A stretch of 64,000 nt of DNA from Chaenocephalus aceratus (lineage: Eukaryota; Chordata; Actinopteri; Perciformes; Channichthyidae), in contig CM043790.1 of assembly GCA_023974075.1 (NCBI GenBank), positions 124,001-188,000 on the forward strand. The letters are read 5' to 3'. Positions within the stretch are counted from its first letter, which is position 1. Each line of letters starts with the position of its first letter. Of the stretch, positions 34,741 through 45,932 are shown one piece after another. A program made the translations under genes and the position numbers. Below the pieces are notes generated by a model. It saw only the letters and a list, made by a program, of their open reading frames with translations. It was not told the DNA's origin and ran no database searches.

Positions 34741-34891
34741 AAAAGATGGCTGAACTGTTCAGTGTCAATCCTGTGGAGATGGAGATGGAGGTTATAAATC
34801 TCCAAAGTCATGTTCAGCTTAAGTCTCAGCAAAACTCACAACATTTCTGGAGCCTTGTAGACCCAGAAAACTATAAGAACATCACCAAAGC
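34741..34891 (+). pseudogene. hAT-type transposase fragment, 5' of insertion
   Basis: An open frame reading MAELFSVNPVEMEMEVINLQ then SHVQLKSQQNSQHFWSLVDPE and NYKNITKA. This is the stretch just before the dimerisation domain in hAT-derived proteins of the SCAND3/ZBED and GTF2IRD2 type (typical form: LQSxxxLKSxxxxxxFWxLVDPxxYxNIxKAA). The upstream catalytic region is absent. The frame is cut at codon A/K by the long-TIR insertion at 34892 and resumes at 37580. Confidence 0.75.
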
Positions 34892-37579
34892 CAACCCGAT
34901 ATCACGGCAAGACGTGAACATGTGACGATGTACCATGCTGGGAGACGTGAAGATGTCACGATTTCATCCCTTCAAACGTGACAGTTACACGGTATTGTTA
35001 ACCCATGTTAACCATTGGAGAAATAACCGGAAATGCCAAGCAAATGCTACCCCGACGGTCGGTTGTTATTGTCAATATTAATATAATTATTTATTTTTAA
35101 ATATTCACACTCGATTACGCCAATTTTCTTGTTGCCCCAGCTGGTCGACACCTCTTTTAGCAGAAACAAAGGCTAAATTAATGTATTAAATCGATGTTAA
35201 TCCATGCGTGTGGATGTGGAATTAACGGACGTGACGTTGTGCGATTGAGTTGCCAGGCACACTTCGGTTCATGTTAATTTACAAACTCTTCAACTACAAC
35301 CGTATTTATATTTAAAAACATGTTGGAAGGTCTCACGAAATACTTTAATGCAAATTAAAATGTAAATGTGAAGGAATGTGTGTATAACAAAATACATCGG
35401 TGATAAATGAAACCGGAAACTGACGTAGGCAAGATCCTCAGCTCGATGATTGGATGGTTTAGCCGCAATGCATGCTGGGATTTGGGGTTTATGTGATGTG
35501 AAATCTGAAAACGTTTTTTAAAAATACAATAATACTTTATTTCCGAGTGTGCTTGCTTTTCTCTTTGAAAGTCATCACATAACGGCATTGTAATACACGG
35601 TTCGGCTGCATTGAATATTACATATCTGCCGTAGTTCTCTATGTATAAAGCCCTGATGAGAAGACTTCTAGACAAACAGGAAGAACTGCCGCCAAAACTG
35701 AAAACGTGACGTGGATCATAAATATATCAGCCATTAAACAACATCTTACATTTCTTTTCACACAATACGTCTCCTTGCAGTATCAACACTAATTCGGCTG
35801 ACTTTATATTTGATCCAATTGGTAGATAGGCTGTATTTACACCATGACGGTGCACAGCTGATAGAAAGGGACACCTGGTGGTTAAAGCACGTTATTGAAT
35901 TTTATTATTTATTATTAGATATTAATAGGAGGATGTGCAAAACAGACAAACTAATAAGGCTTAATTCAAACATTAAAGAGTACTTTAGGTTAAGGTCTTC
36001 TTTTGAATAATAAAAAAGCTTTGGGGTTATAGAAGAAGAATATGGAGGGATGAAACCCTCTTTAATGGTCACACATGCAGAGCACACAGCACACACAGTG
36101 ACATTTGTATCTACAGATACATATTAAGCCTGACAAAGTACTTAATATAATTGCTTTCCTGCAATGTTAACTATGTTTAAGCACTTATTTGTTTATTATT
36201 TGTTTATTATTAAAGTGATATTATACTGTATTATACTCTTATAACATGTAGATAGTATAAGAAATGTGCAGAATATGACAGTTTAATGGTGAGGTCTACA
36301 CACAATATTGTAAGATGTCTTGTAATGCACTGTTGAGGAAACCTGCGACCCAAGTTTTTCATTCATTGCATAACTACACCGTAGTTGTGTATAATATGTC
36401 AATAAACCTTAGCTTAGAAAATCTTGAAAGGGGTGTGGAAACTAGTCATTATATACAGTCTGTTGTGACAACACAGTCTTTAATTAACTATTAGTAGAGA
36501 ATAACGAGTAATGAATATACTTTATAGGGATCCTATTAACATCTAATAATAAAATAATACAATTCAATAACGTGCTTTAACCACCAGGTGTCCCTTTCTA
36601 TCAGCTGTGCACCGTCATGGTGTTAAATACAGCCTATCTACCAATTGGATCAAATATAAAAGTCAGCCGAATTAGTGTTGATACTGCAAGGAGACGTATT
36701 TGTGTGAAAAGAAATGTAAGATGTTGTTTAATGGCTGATATATTTATGATCCACGTCACGTTTTCAGTTTTGGCGGCAGTTCTTCCTGCTTGTCTAGAAG
36801 TCTTCTCAGCAGGGCTTTATACATAGAGAACTACGGCAGATATGTAATATTTAATGCAGCCGAACCGTGTATTACAATGCTCTTATGTGATGACTTTCAA
36901 AGAGAAAAGCAAGCACACTCGGAATAAAGTTTTATTTTGTTTTTTAAAAAACATTTTCAGATTTCACATCACATAAACCCCAAATCCCAGTATGCATTGC
37001 GGCTAAACCATCCAATCATCGAGCTGAGGATCTTGCCTACGTCAGTTTCCGGTTTCATTTATCATCGATGTATTTTGTTATACACACATTCCTTCACATT
37101 TACATTTTAATTTTGCATTAAAGTATTTCGTGAGGCCTTCTAACATGTTTTTAAATATAACTACGGTTGTAGTTGAAGAGTTTGTAAAATGAACATGAAC
37201 CGAAGCTGTTGCCTGGCAACTCAATGCACAACGTCACGTCCGTTAATTCCACATCCACACGCATGGATTAACATCGATTTAATACATTAATTTAGCCTTT
37301 GTTTCTGCTAAAAGAGGTGTCGACCAGCTGGGGCAACAAGAAAATTGGCGTAATCGAGTGTGACTATTAAAAAATAAATCATTATTATATTAATATTGAC
37401 AATAACAACCGACCGTCGGGGGTAGCATTTGCTTGGCATTTCCGGTTATTTCTCCATGGTTAACATGGGTTAACAATACCGTGTAACTGTCACGTTTGAA
37501 GGGATGAAATCGTGACATCTTCACGTCTCCCAGCATGGTACATCGTCACATGTTCACGTCTTGCCGTGATATCGGGTTG
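34892..37579. mobile_element. Long-TIR element (2,688 bp, about 1-kb arms, 9-bp TSD)
   Basis: The left arm (34892 to about 35905) and right arm (about 36555 to 37579) are near-identical inverted repeats, starting caacccgatatcacggcaag and ending cttgccgtgatatcgggttg. The spacer of about 650 bp carries a LINE 3' tail. The target duplication is caccaaagc (34883-34891), repeated as caccaagc (37580-37587) with one A lost. Long arms and a 9-bp duplication are the hallmarks of Mutator-like elements; no transposase is present, so that assignment is inference. Parts of its arms are related to 1-1176, 12290-13455 and 14280-14775. It interrupts the hAT coding frame. Confidence 0.88.
36310..36430 (+). 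repeat. LINE 3' tail (CR1/Rex1-like) in the spacer
   Basis: The block cttgtaatgcactgttgagg then caccgtagttgtgtata and ataaacctt matches the tail of the LINE fragment at 51640-51915. It is part of the long-TIR element's spacer. Confidence 0.6.
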
Positions 37580-37836
37580 CACCAAGCAGCACTGAACATG
37601 TCTGCTTTATTTGGTTTCTGTTCTACAGACCTTTGTGAAGCAGCTTTTTCTGGCATGAATGTCATGAAATCTAAATACAGAACAAGACCGACTGATCAAC
37701 ATTTAAATGACTCTATTAGAGTGAACCTAAGTTGGTACACTCATACACTCTATGGTGGACTTCCATGCAGCGCCAGTCATCTCACTAACTGTACAAAAGA
37801 GTATGATGTAAATGCACACCTTGTAAGATGCTTGTA
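37580..37836 (+). pseudogene. hAT-type transposase fragment, 3' of insertion (dimerisation domain)
   Basis: It resumes the frame broken at 34891: AALNMSALFGFCSTDLCEAAFSG-type residues, then MNVMKSKYRTRPTDQHLNDS and IRVNLSWYT, ending at a stop near 37836. The STDLCEAAFS…KSKYRTR…D-HL-DSIRVNL pattern is the C-terminal hAT family dimerisation domain (hATC). Domesticated relatives in vertebrates are nuclear proteins; here only a fragment exists and no function is claimed. Confidence 0.75.
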
Positions 37837-38086
37837 AGGTGGTGCTTAAATTGATTGTACTTACTATGTGGGCCATAATATTATGTGAGAAATGTTTGTT
37901 TCTTGGACCTTGATGTGAAGTTAAGATCTGTGATAAGCTTTAGGTATTGCAATTTCACACGTGTACACAAGTAGCTTAATTCATGAGGGCTATGTGAATA
38001 CATGTAAGCGATGTGATGCAAGTAGCTCTTGGCCACTTTCATTTGATCAAAGTAGCTCTCAGGTGAAGAAAGGTTGGAGACCCCTG

Positions 38087-38819
38087 CCTTATGGTCATGG
38101 CATAGCTGTGTGCTGTGTGCATTTCTCTTGTGGATTAAGTGTTTCAACACTATCACAGTTTTTATATAGCACCTTCACCTACTAGTATACAAAAGACATC
38201 TATACGATTTTAACAATATAGGACCTTTAACTTAACATTTATAACATATGCAACCACAATATCTTACCCAAATAGACTTACATTACATTTAATTTGGCTG
38301 ACGCTTTTATCCAAAGTGACTTACTATAAGTAATAGACGAATACACACATGTGAAGAGAGCCAGAGGAGCAGTCTGAGGACTGTGATGTTATCAGGAGCC
38401 ATGGACAGACAGATCATGCAGTGCAGAGAGATATCATGTTAGAGCTCACTGTACAAGTCAGTAAACACATGCTCAGACTGTTTATGGTGCCTGGGTATGT
38501 TTGTTATGAAATATCTAAAGCACTAGCATAAGAGACCAGAGACTATAAGAAGTGTTTCCAGTGTGGCATCAGTCCATGCAGACAAACACCTGGTTCATTT
38601 GTACAGAAAGGCATTTTAAAAATGTGGTTGAAAGAAACAGTACTGAACAAGAATAACAGCTGTGATTCCATGTTGTTCTTTATTTTTAAATAGCAAAAGT
38701 CTCCCTGTATCGAACACAGATGTTTGCCTGGAAACATGAGAAGAGCTCAGGGAATGACATGCTACACACACTTCCTGCTGGAACTGCACAGGGACTTGTA
38801 TGTGTTAAGAAAGTCTGAA
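38087..38819. other. Intronic stretch with dispersed fish repeat
   Basis: Only the dispersed block at 38279-38345 is recognised; the remainder has no visible features. Confidence 0.4.
38279..38345 (+). repeat. Dispersed fish repeat block
   Basis: It contains ttacatttaatttggctgac and gcttttatccaaagtgactt, the same block that begins the insertion at 27149. It is a very common sequence in teleost genomes; class uncertain. Confidence 0.55.
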
Positions 38820-38850
38820 CACACACACGCACACAACACACATATGCGCA

Positions 38851-38920
<70 letters not shown>

Positions 38921-38966
38921 ACACACACACACACACACCACACACACCACACACCACACACACACA

Positions 38967-39003
<37 letters not shown>
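38820..39003. repeat. Imperfect (CA)n tract beside a splice donor
   Basis: About 184 bp of CA with CC interruptions. On the transcript (minus) strand it is (UG)n starting about 14 nt downstream of the donor of exon A. Confidence 0.97.
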
Positions 39004-39004
<1 letters not shown>

Positions 39005-39017
39005 TGCACACTCTTAC

Positions 39018-39104
39018 CTGTAGCACCAGAGACTCCTTGTCTCCTTCCAGGCGGAGCAGGCGCTCTTGGTAGGTGTCCTGGTCGGCTGCAGAACACTGTC
39101 TGGC
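39018..39104 (-). CDS. ppfibp2: Liprin-beta (PPFIBP2-like) exon A, 29 codons
   Basis: A minus-strand exon of 87 nt between the acceptor ctgtggctgtattcag and the donor CAG|GTAAGA (a strong consensus). It encodes ARQCSAADQD then TYQERLLRLEGDKESLVLQ. The TYQERLxRLEGDKESLxLQ string matches vertebrate PPFIBP2 at the start of the liprin-beta coiled coil; PPFIBP1 has LEN rather than LEG. It is followed in frame by exon B about 7.9 kb downstream. Exons for the protein N-terminus should lie beyond 39104 on the minus strand; none could be recognised with confidence, so they are either short or outside the window. Confidence 0.9.
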
Positions 39105-39627
39105 CTGAATACAGCCACAGAAAAACAAAGACATTAAGTCACTTCTGCTGGATCTCGTTGTTCATACTTGAATGAGTGACAAAGTTTGATTTCAAACAGT
39201 ACCTTGAGTAACTACACTTTTGACAGAGGTTTAAATCCGTATGCCAACACCGATACAAGTGTATGCTTTTTTGGCAGAATTCAACTCATTTTGCAGATAA
39301 GAACACCTTTTAAAATGTGCAAAAAAATATCAATGCAATCGAAGTTGATAATGCAAACAATTGTGTTGGTATACCGTTACTACGGAGCCCCTAAAGCAGG
39401 GGTCACCAACCTTTTTAGGATGAGAGCTACTTTAAAAAAATAAAACAAGTCGGGGGCTACTTTTACTCCTCTTTTTGTTGTTGTTTGCAGTGTATATATT
39501 TAGCACATTGTAACATTATTATATGCTACCTTTAACCTCTGTGTGCTGTTTGGGTCTGTGGGACCTGTTTGCAGTGTTTACTAAAATAAAATGTATTCAA
39601 TTTAATTATTTTAACCTGCTTTATTTG
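39105..39627. other. Intronic stretch with a hAT-like left end
   Basis: At about 39397 caggggtcaccaacc followed by gagagctact resembles the left end of a hAT element. No matching right end was found. Confidence 0.4.
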
Positions 39628-39705
39628 GGGGTGGACCTCACATCCTCTAGGGGGGGCCTCACATCTTCTAGGGGTAGACCTCACATCCTCTAGGAGGGCC
39701 CCCTT
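39628..39705 (+). repeat. Short array of the 22/44-bp CCTCACATC repeat
   Basis: Three to four half-units (gacctcacatcctctagg type), the same family as the large array at 44113-44692. It ends ccccttagcaaaaaaatc, while the larger array is preceded by the inverse, aaaaatttgctaaggggg. Confidence 0.85.
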
Positions 39706-39714
39706 AGCAAAAAA

Positions 39715-40060
39715 ATCTATAACATCCTATAGAATCCTATAGAATCTTGTAGAAATCTATAGCATGTTATAGAAGATAGTCGTATTTGTAAGCCATGCTA
39801 AAGAATTCTATAGAATACTATAGAAATCTCTAGATCATTCTGTAGAATACTATAAATGTGTACTTTTATAAACTTCTATAACTAAAACTATAACAATCTA
39901 AAGAATTCTATAGGACAGAACCGACTCATGACATATCTGTAGAAATCTATAGGAATTTGTAGAAATCTATAGCATTCAAAGAAAACATGCATGACATTTT
40001 CTCTCTGATGCAACCTATACTAAATTCTATAGAATTCTATAGAATTCTATAAAACTCGTC
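39715..40060. repeat. Degenerate CTATAGAAT-rich region
   Basis: The motif ctatagaat, with variants such as tgtagaaatctatag, recurs more than ten times over about 340 bp on both strands, since the motif is part-palindromic. It probably derives from an old short tandem array. Confidence 0.75.
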
Positions 40061-40409
40061 TTTAAATTGGAATAGAGAAAATCATAGTAATCCACATCAT
40101 TTTGTGGAACTGAGCTGCTTTGCAAAAGCTGTATGGGTCCCTTTGAAATCTTTACAACTGTATACTGGATTATGTGCCCAATTACATTATGTAACCTATA
40201 CATAACCATATACAACCATACAACATATTGGAATGGAACTCTAAACTGGAGATTAAAGCTAAGTGACATAACAATATCTATTGTTAGTGTGAGTCTGTTA
40301 TAAACAGCACAAACTTATCTCGTGCCCTCATTGGTTATGTGCGCATTCGTGTGTGTTGGAGGAGGGGCTCTATAAGGAAGTGGCAGATTTTCTCCGGTTG
40401 TGTATTTTC

Positions 40410-41426
<1,017 letters not shown>

Positions 41427-41434
41427 GTATTTTC

Positions 41435-42385
41435 AAATTCTAGCAATCTCGAGCCGGTTTTCTCAAACTTACCTTAACTATAAATTAACAACCCAAAACA
41501 TTATTTCAGTATTTTGACAATAACCACAAATAACGTTTATTTCCTTTTTTTTACAGTAAATTTACTATATAATATTTACAGTATTTTTGCACTTTCAGAA
41601 AATAAATGCAGATGTACGTAAAATAAAAAGTTTTATCTGTAATTAAATATGTAACTCGTAATATAAAAGTGTATTACTATTATAAGACTTTAAGAATTTC
41701 TTTGTAATTTTAAGGTAATCATAAAACTGTAAAAAAAAAAGCGTCAAATAAAAAAAAACTTAAAATGTAATTAAAACTTTTTTACATAAATCATTTTCTC
41801 AATATTCGATTGAATCCACCACAAACACAAAATATCCAATGTTGAAACAAAAGTAAATAAATATGTTCTCATTAACATCTACAGTTGACAATATCATTAA
41901 AAAAAATTAAATTATAGAAAGTGGAGACATTTCTGCAGGGAGGACCAAGGTTTAAAACACACACTGTTATTTACTCACAAGTCACAGTTATCCTTGTTTT
42001 ATTTATGTTGCTGTTTTTTTCCCCCCATTGGTACATTAGTTTTACAGTATAATGTATGGTTTTCGATTCTGGCCGACAGCCAGAGCTACGGCACTTGAAA
42101 TAGAATTCAGCCAAAACACGGCAGACAAGTCAGGCATGTTTGGAATGAGTCCACAACACTCCTGATTGGTTAATGTAACGTAATCGAAGGAAACCTGCCA
42201 ATGAGAATGTCCGCGCCTGTCGTTCACATTTGAAACTTTCATGTCAGTTTGAGCGGGTCTCCTCCTGCGAGCTACAGCTGTCTGTATGTCTGCTGCAGGA
42301 GTTTATGGATTAATATCGGGATCGTTTTACACGTTAAATATGAGCATCGGGAACTTCAACAAAGAACAGAAGACTTGAGATCTGG
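41435..42385. other. Gene-free stretch
   Basis: AT-rich and unassigned apart from the right half of the repeat interrupted by the hAT at 40410-41426. Confidence 0.4.
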
Positions 42386-43409
42386 GGGGTATACTGCGAA
42401 GCAGGATTTCGCTTAGCCGGCTTAAAATTCAGGTAAAACTCCGGCTTTCCGGTCCTACGAAGCTGGTTCTCTTTTTAGCAGGCTAGATCTCCATGGTAAC
42501 TTATGCTTAGCGGCTAACCTGGTCCCGACCAGGTTAGGTTGCAGGCTAAGAGATCAACTCAGTGAAAGCACTGCCTGCTGACCAATCAGAGCTCAGTGTG
42601 CGGAGTTTAAAGCGATCAAGTCATATTACAGGAGAAAGGAAATACAGAAAAGCTGCCGATGCAGGAAAGACAGCCGGCAAAAATCACCGACTGTGTGAAC
42701 GTGAACATTAATAGAATATCACCAGAGCAATTCAGAGCAATCTGACTATTAGGCCTATAACATTAGTGTTAAGAAAGCTCACTTAAATATCTGCCACGAC
42801 ATAAGTAACCGGATCAGAGTAACACTAAGTACAGTCCGCGGCATATCACATCATAATGTATCATATATTTCCTTATCTGAGTCAGCTGAGCCGTATCTGG
42901 CTGTGCAACACTCACAGTGTCACATACTGTATGCAGAAGTATTATTTTAAGCAACACATTAAGTTGACGAAACACTCTCGAGTCAAATGTAATTAAAGTC
43001 AGATCGTGTCTTAGAGACGGGGCAGTGATATCATAAACCTGTTAATGTACGCAGTCAAACACTTTTACCAGCTGTATTCACCTTGCAGGTGCAGTGCAAG
43101 TGTTTAAGTCATGGATATTTAATTTTAACTTCTTCATATGTCTAATATTATAGTTGACTTTTCATTCAGGAAGTATGACGCTGCGCTGTCAGTACGCTTC
43201 TCCATGTTTGTGATGGTCGAATGCTCCAAATACCACCCCTTTCATGTGAACGCGCACCTAACTAGATAGGACACGGCTGGCTTGAGCGATCCACTTGATA
43301 ACCCGCGTCGTAGTACAGTTTAGCGAGAGCGCGTATGTTTTGGATTAGGCCAACCGGCTAACTCAAACATATCCAGGTTAGGTTGAACCAGCTTCGTAGT
43401 ATAGGCCCC
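42386..43409. mobile_element. Harbinger-like non-autonomous element, 1,024 bp
   Basis: The ends ggggtatactgcgaagcagg and gcttcgtagtataggcccc form inverted repeats of the GGGGCCTATACTACGAAGC type, flanked by a 3-bp duplication tgg (42383-42385 and 43410-43412). A 3-bp duplication fits PIF/Harbinger. No transposase ORF. Confidence 0.7.
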
Positions 43410-43412
43410 TGG

Positions 43413-44112
43413 TGAGTCCTGCAACTGTAATGGAGTTAAATATGTATTTAGATAATCCTTAGTTTGTGAATGTTTTATTTTTATTTAAGGTTACGTTTCT
43501 TCTTCTAGTTAGCTGAGTTTCTTCCCATTAAGTTGGTATTCATCATTAATAGGTTGTTAAATGTTAAGAAGCCCTGAGATGCTGTTTTCTTGCAAGATGT
43601 TGCGCCCGGGAAACCGGACTTAACAGGTGGCTGCTAACGTTAGCTTACAGCTTATTGCAGTGCTGCTGCGCCACCCTCTCGTCTCCAACACGGGAGAATT
43701 ACACATAAACATGCAGCGGGGTGTCACAATGTTGTCGCCAAGTTTAATGTAAAGTTTCACAGCTTTCTTATAGCGGAATCTAGTTTGTTAATGTTCAGTA
43801 ACAGCTAGCATAGCATACACAGCTAACCGCTAACGTTTGGCTAACTTGCTAGTTAGCTCTGCTCTATATATTACAAGCTAACATGACTAGCTAATGTCAC
43901 ACTGTGTGAACTAAAATACTCTTTGTATTACTACATCATACACGCTAGGTCCAAATCACTGCTAACATTTATTATTTTTGAAAATGTATAGTAAAGAAAC
44001 ACTCAGCCATGCATGAAATAACATAGCAAAAATAATACGGGTAATGTTTGACCCATGTTGTGCCTTAGAAGTGTAGTGATACAAACATGATTTTTATTCA
44101 AAAAAAATTTGC
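43413..44112. other. Gene-free stretch
   Basis: It has several gctaac/gctagc runs and nothing recognised as coding. Confidence 0.4.
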
Positions 44113-44692
44113 TAAGGGGGGCCTCACATCTTCTAGGGGTAGACCTCACATCCTCTAGGAGGGGCCTCACATCTTCTAGGGGTGGACCTCACATCCTCTA
44201 AGGGGGGCCTCACATCTTCTAGGGGGGGACCTCACATCCTCTAGGAGGGGCCTCACATCTTCTAGGGGTAGACCTCAAATCCTCTAGGAGGGGCCTCACA
44301 TCTTCTAGGGGTGGACCTCACATCCTCTAGGAGGGGCCTCACATCTTCTAGGGGTAGACCTCACATCCTCTAGGAGGGGCCTCACATCTTCTAGGGGTAG
44401 ACCTCACATCCTCTAGGAGGGGCCTCACATCTTCTAGGGGTGGACCTCACATCTTCTAGGGGGGGACCTCACATCCTCTAGGAGGGGCCTCACATCTTCT
44501 AGGGGTAGACCTCACATCCTCTAGGGGGGGACCTCACATCTTCTAGGGGGGGACCTCACATCCTCTAGGAGGGGCCTCACATCTTCTAGGGGTAGACCTC
44601 ACATCCTCTAGGGGGGGACCTCACATCCTCTAGGAGGGGCCTCACATCCTCTAGGAGGGGCCTCACATCTTCTACGGGGGGACCTCACATCC
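44113..44692 (+). repeat. 44-bp minisatellite made of two 22-bp halves
   Basis: The half-units are ggggcctcacatcttctagg and ggtagacctcacatcctcta, alternating about 13 times with small changes. The flank on the right (gcatcaatctggtg…) is hAT-derived, and the matching hAT segment at 23520 contains one gtggacctcacatagggggg block, a plausible seed. Confidence 0.95.
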
Positions 44693-45000
44693 ATTTGTTT
44701 TAATGTTGAAGTGAAATGCATCAATCTGGTGCACTTTGAGCACAACATGAATTGATGGATACAGCTCTCAACACTCAGATGAAAGATCTTTAGATCACAA
44801 CCAATAAAAATGTTTATTCTTATCTTATGTTACCTAGTTAGCATTCTTTCTTTTTATTTATGCATATTTTACTAATCACTCCCCCTTTCAAACTGTTTTT
44901 TTGTTTTTTGTACTGTCCTATAGTACACATTGGAATGATTTCTTACTATATTAAATAGATAAAGGTATTTTCTCTCTCTCTCTCTATCTATCTCACTCTC
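44693..45000 (+). mobile_element. hAT-derived internal fragment
   Basis: The block gcatcaatctggtgcacttt and the following sequence match the interior of the hAT at 23213-24266; the later part also matches 33400-33620. The ends are lost. Confidence 0.55.
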
Positions 45001-45094
45001 ACGAGTACAAAAAAATATATCCGACAGCGCCAAAAATATGTGATGTGACCTTTGGCAGGAATATTCCGCCATGGTTGTGCTGAGGATCTTATAT
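45001..45094 (+). repeat. Left copy of an inverted pair
   Basis: The block with ggcaggaatattccgccatg and gttgtgctgaggat is repeated inverted at 50964-51040, on the far side of the DIRS element and a MITE. Confidence 0.8.
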
Positions 45095-45505
45095 ATATTT
45101 AAGTAGATATATAATTGGTGTAAGCTAGCTCCTGCAGTATGCTTCATAACTATGGGATTAGTTTTGTATCATAAAGATAAAGCAACACTTTCTCAGAATC
45201 AAGCAAAACTAAGGGTTTAAGAGAAAAAAAAACTGAGTCAAGCAAAATAATCTAATTTAAAAATAAAACTATAACTTGCAAACAAATCATTTGTGTAATC
45301 ATGTAAACTATAAGTATTTTTTCTTTTGCTCTCGCTCCAGTTCTTCTCGTTCGCTCCTTCACTTTTTGTTTGAGATTCTGACACAAATATCTCAGGTGGG
45401 CGGGACTTTCAGAGGTGTGTCCCCATTGGCTACTCAGTTTTTGAGTGACAGCCCACTACACCACAGTGCAACTCATGCAGCAAACTCCGGAGTCCACTCG
45501 GCCAC

Positions 45506-45700
45506 GTTCTCATTCATAACACTCCGTTCGATGTCTCACTATGGATGCGCCTCATCGCGGAGCAACAGAAGCATCAATCTCATTACGCCAATCCTGATTG
45601 GCTGGTGATCTTGACGTCAACGTCAGGGAATCCACCAACCCCTTAAGTAGCTTGCGCTACGACGCAGCGTCATTCAAACACCTCTTCTCGCTTCAGAGCA
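45506..45700 (+). repeat. DIRS left inverted terminal repeat
   Basis: It pairs with 49466-49655 (shared blocks gatgcgcctcatcgcgg, attggctggtgatcttgacg, cacctcttctcgcttca). The outermost 27 bp or so are unique to this end and reappear inverted in the internal complementary region. Confidence 0.88.
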
Positions 45701-45932
45701 TATCTCTACAGTAGCCGGACAAGCTTAACAGTCCACAGACTGAACCAAAATCCAAAACATTTCGGTCGACGGGCGCTCGCCGGCTACTCCTTCTGCTTCG
45801 CAAGAAGACGGTAATACTAACGCCAGTTAGTATTAAAATCGACCTCGCCGTTTCTTTCCCCGGAAAGTAAGGTAAGGTTTTGATTTTTTCTCAAGCTAGC
45901 TACGCACCCGTTGCTAGCTAGCTTCCCCTTAC

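Larger units (their letters stand above)
33850..38086 (+). mobile_element. hAT relic carrying transposase 3' end
   Basis: The left end caggctctccaacacg and right end ggttggagacccctg are hAT-type inverted termini. Between them lies the 3' part of a hAT-like transposase gene, cut by the 34892-37579 insertion. Without that insertion the relic is about 1.55 kb. The flanking 8-mers (tatattgg / ccttatgg) are not a convincing duplication, so the outer limits are tentative. Confidence 0.6.

Noticed and set aside
33842..38094. 8-bp target duplication for the hAT relic at 33850-38086
   Set aside because: tatattgg and ccttatgg share too few bases; the element ends are supported only by their inverted termini.
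44113..44692. Regular short repeats considered as a CRISPR array
   Set aside because: Units are directly adjacent without unique spacers and the genome is vertebrate; it is a minisatellite.
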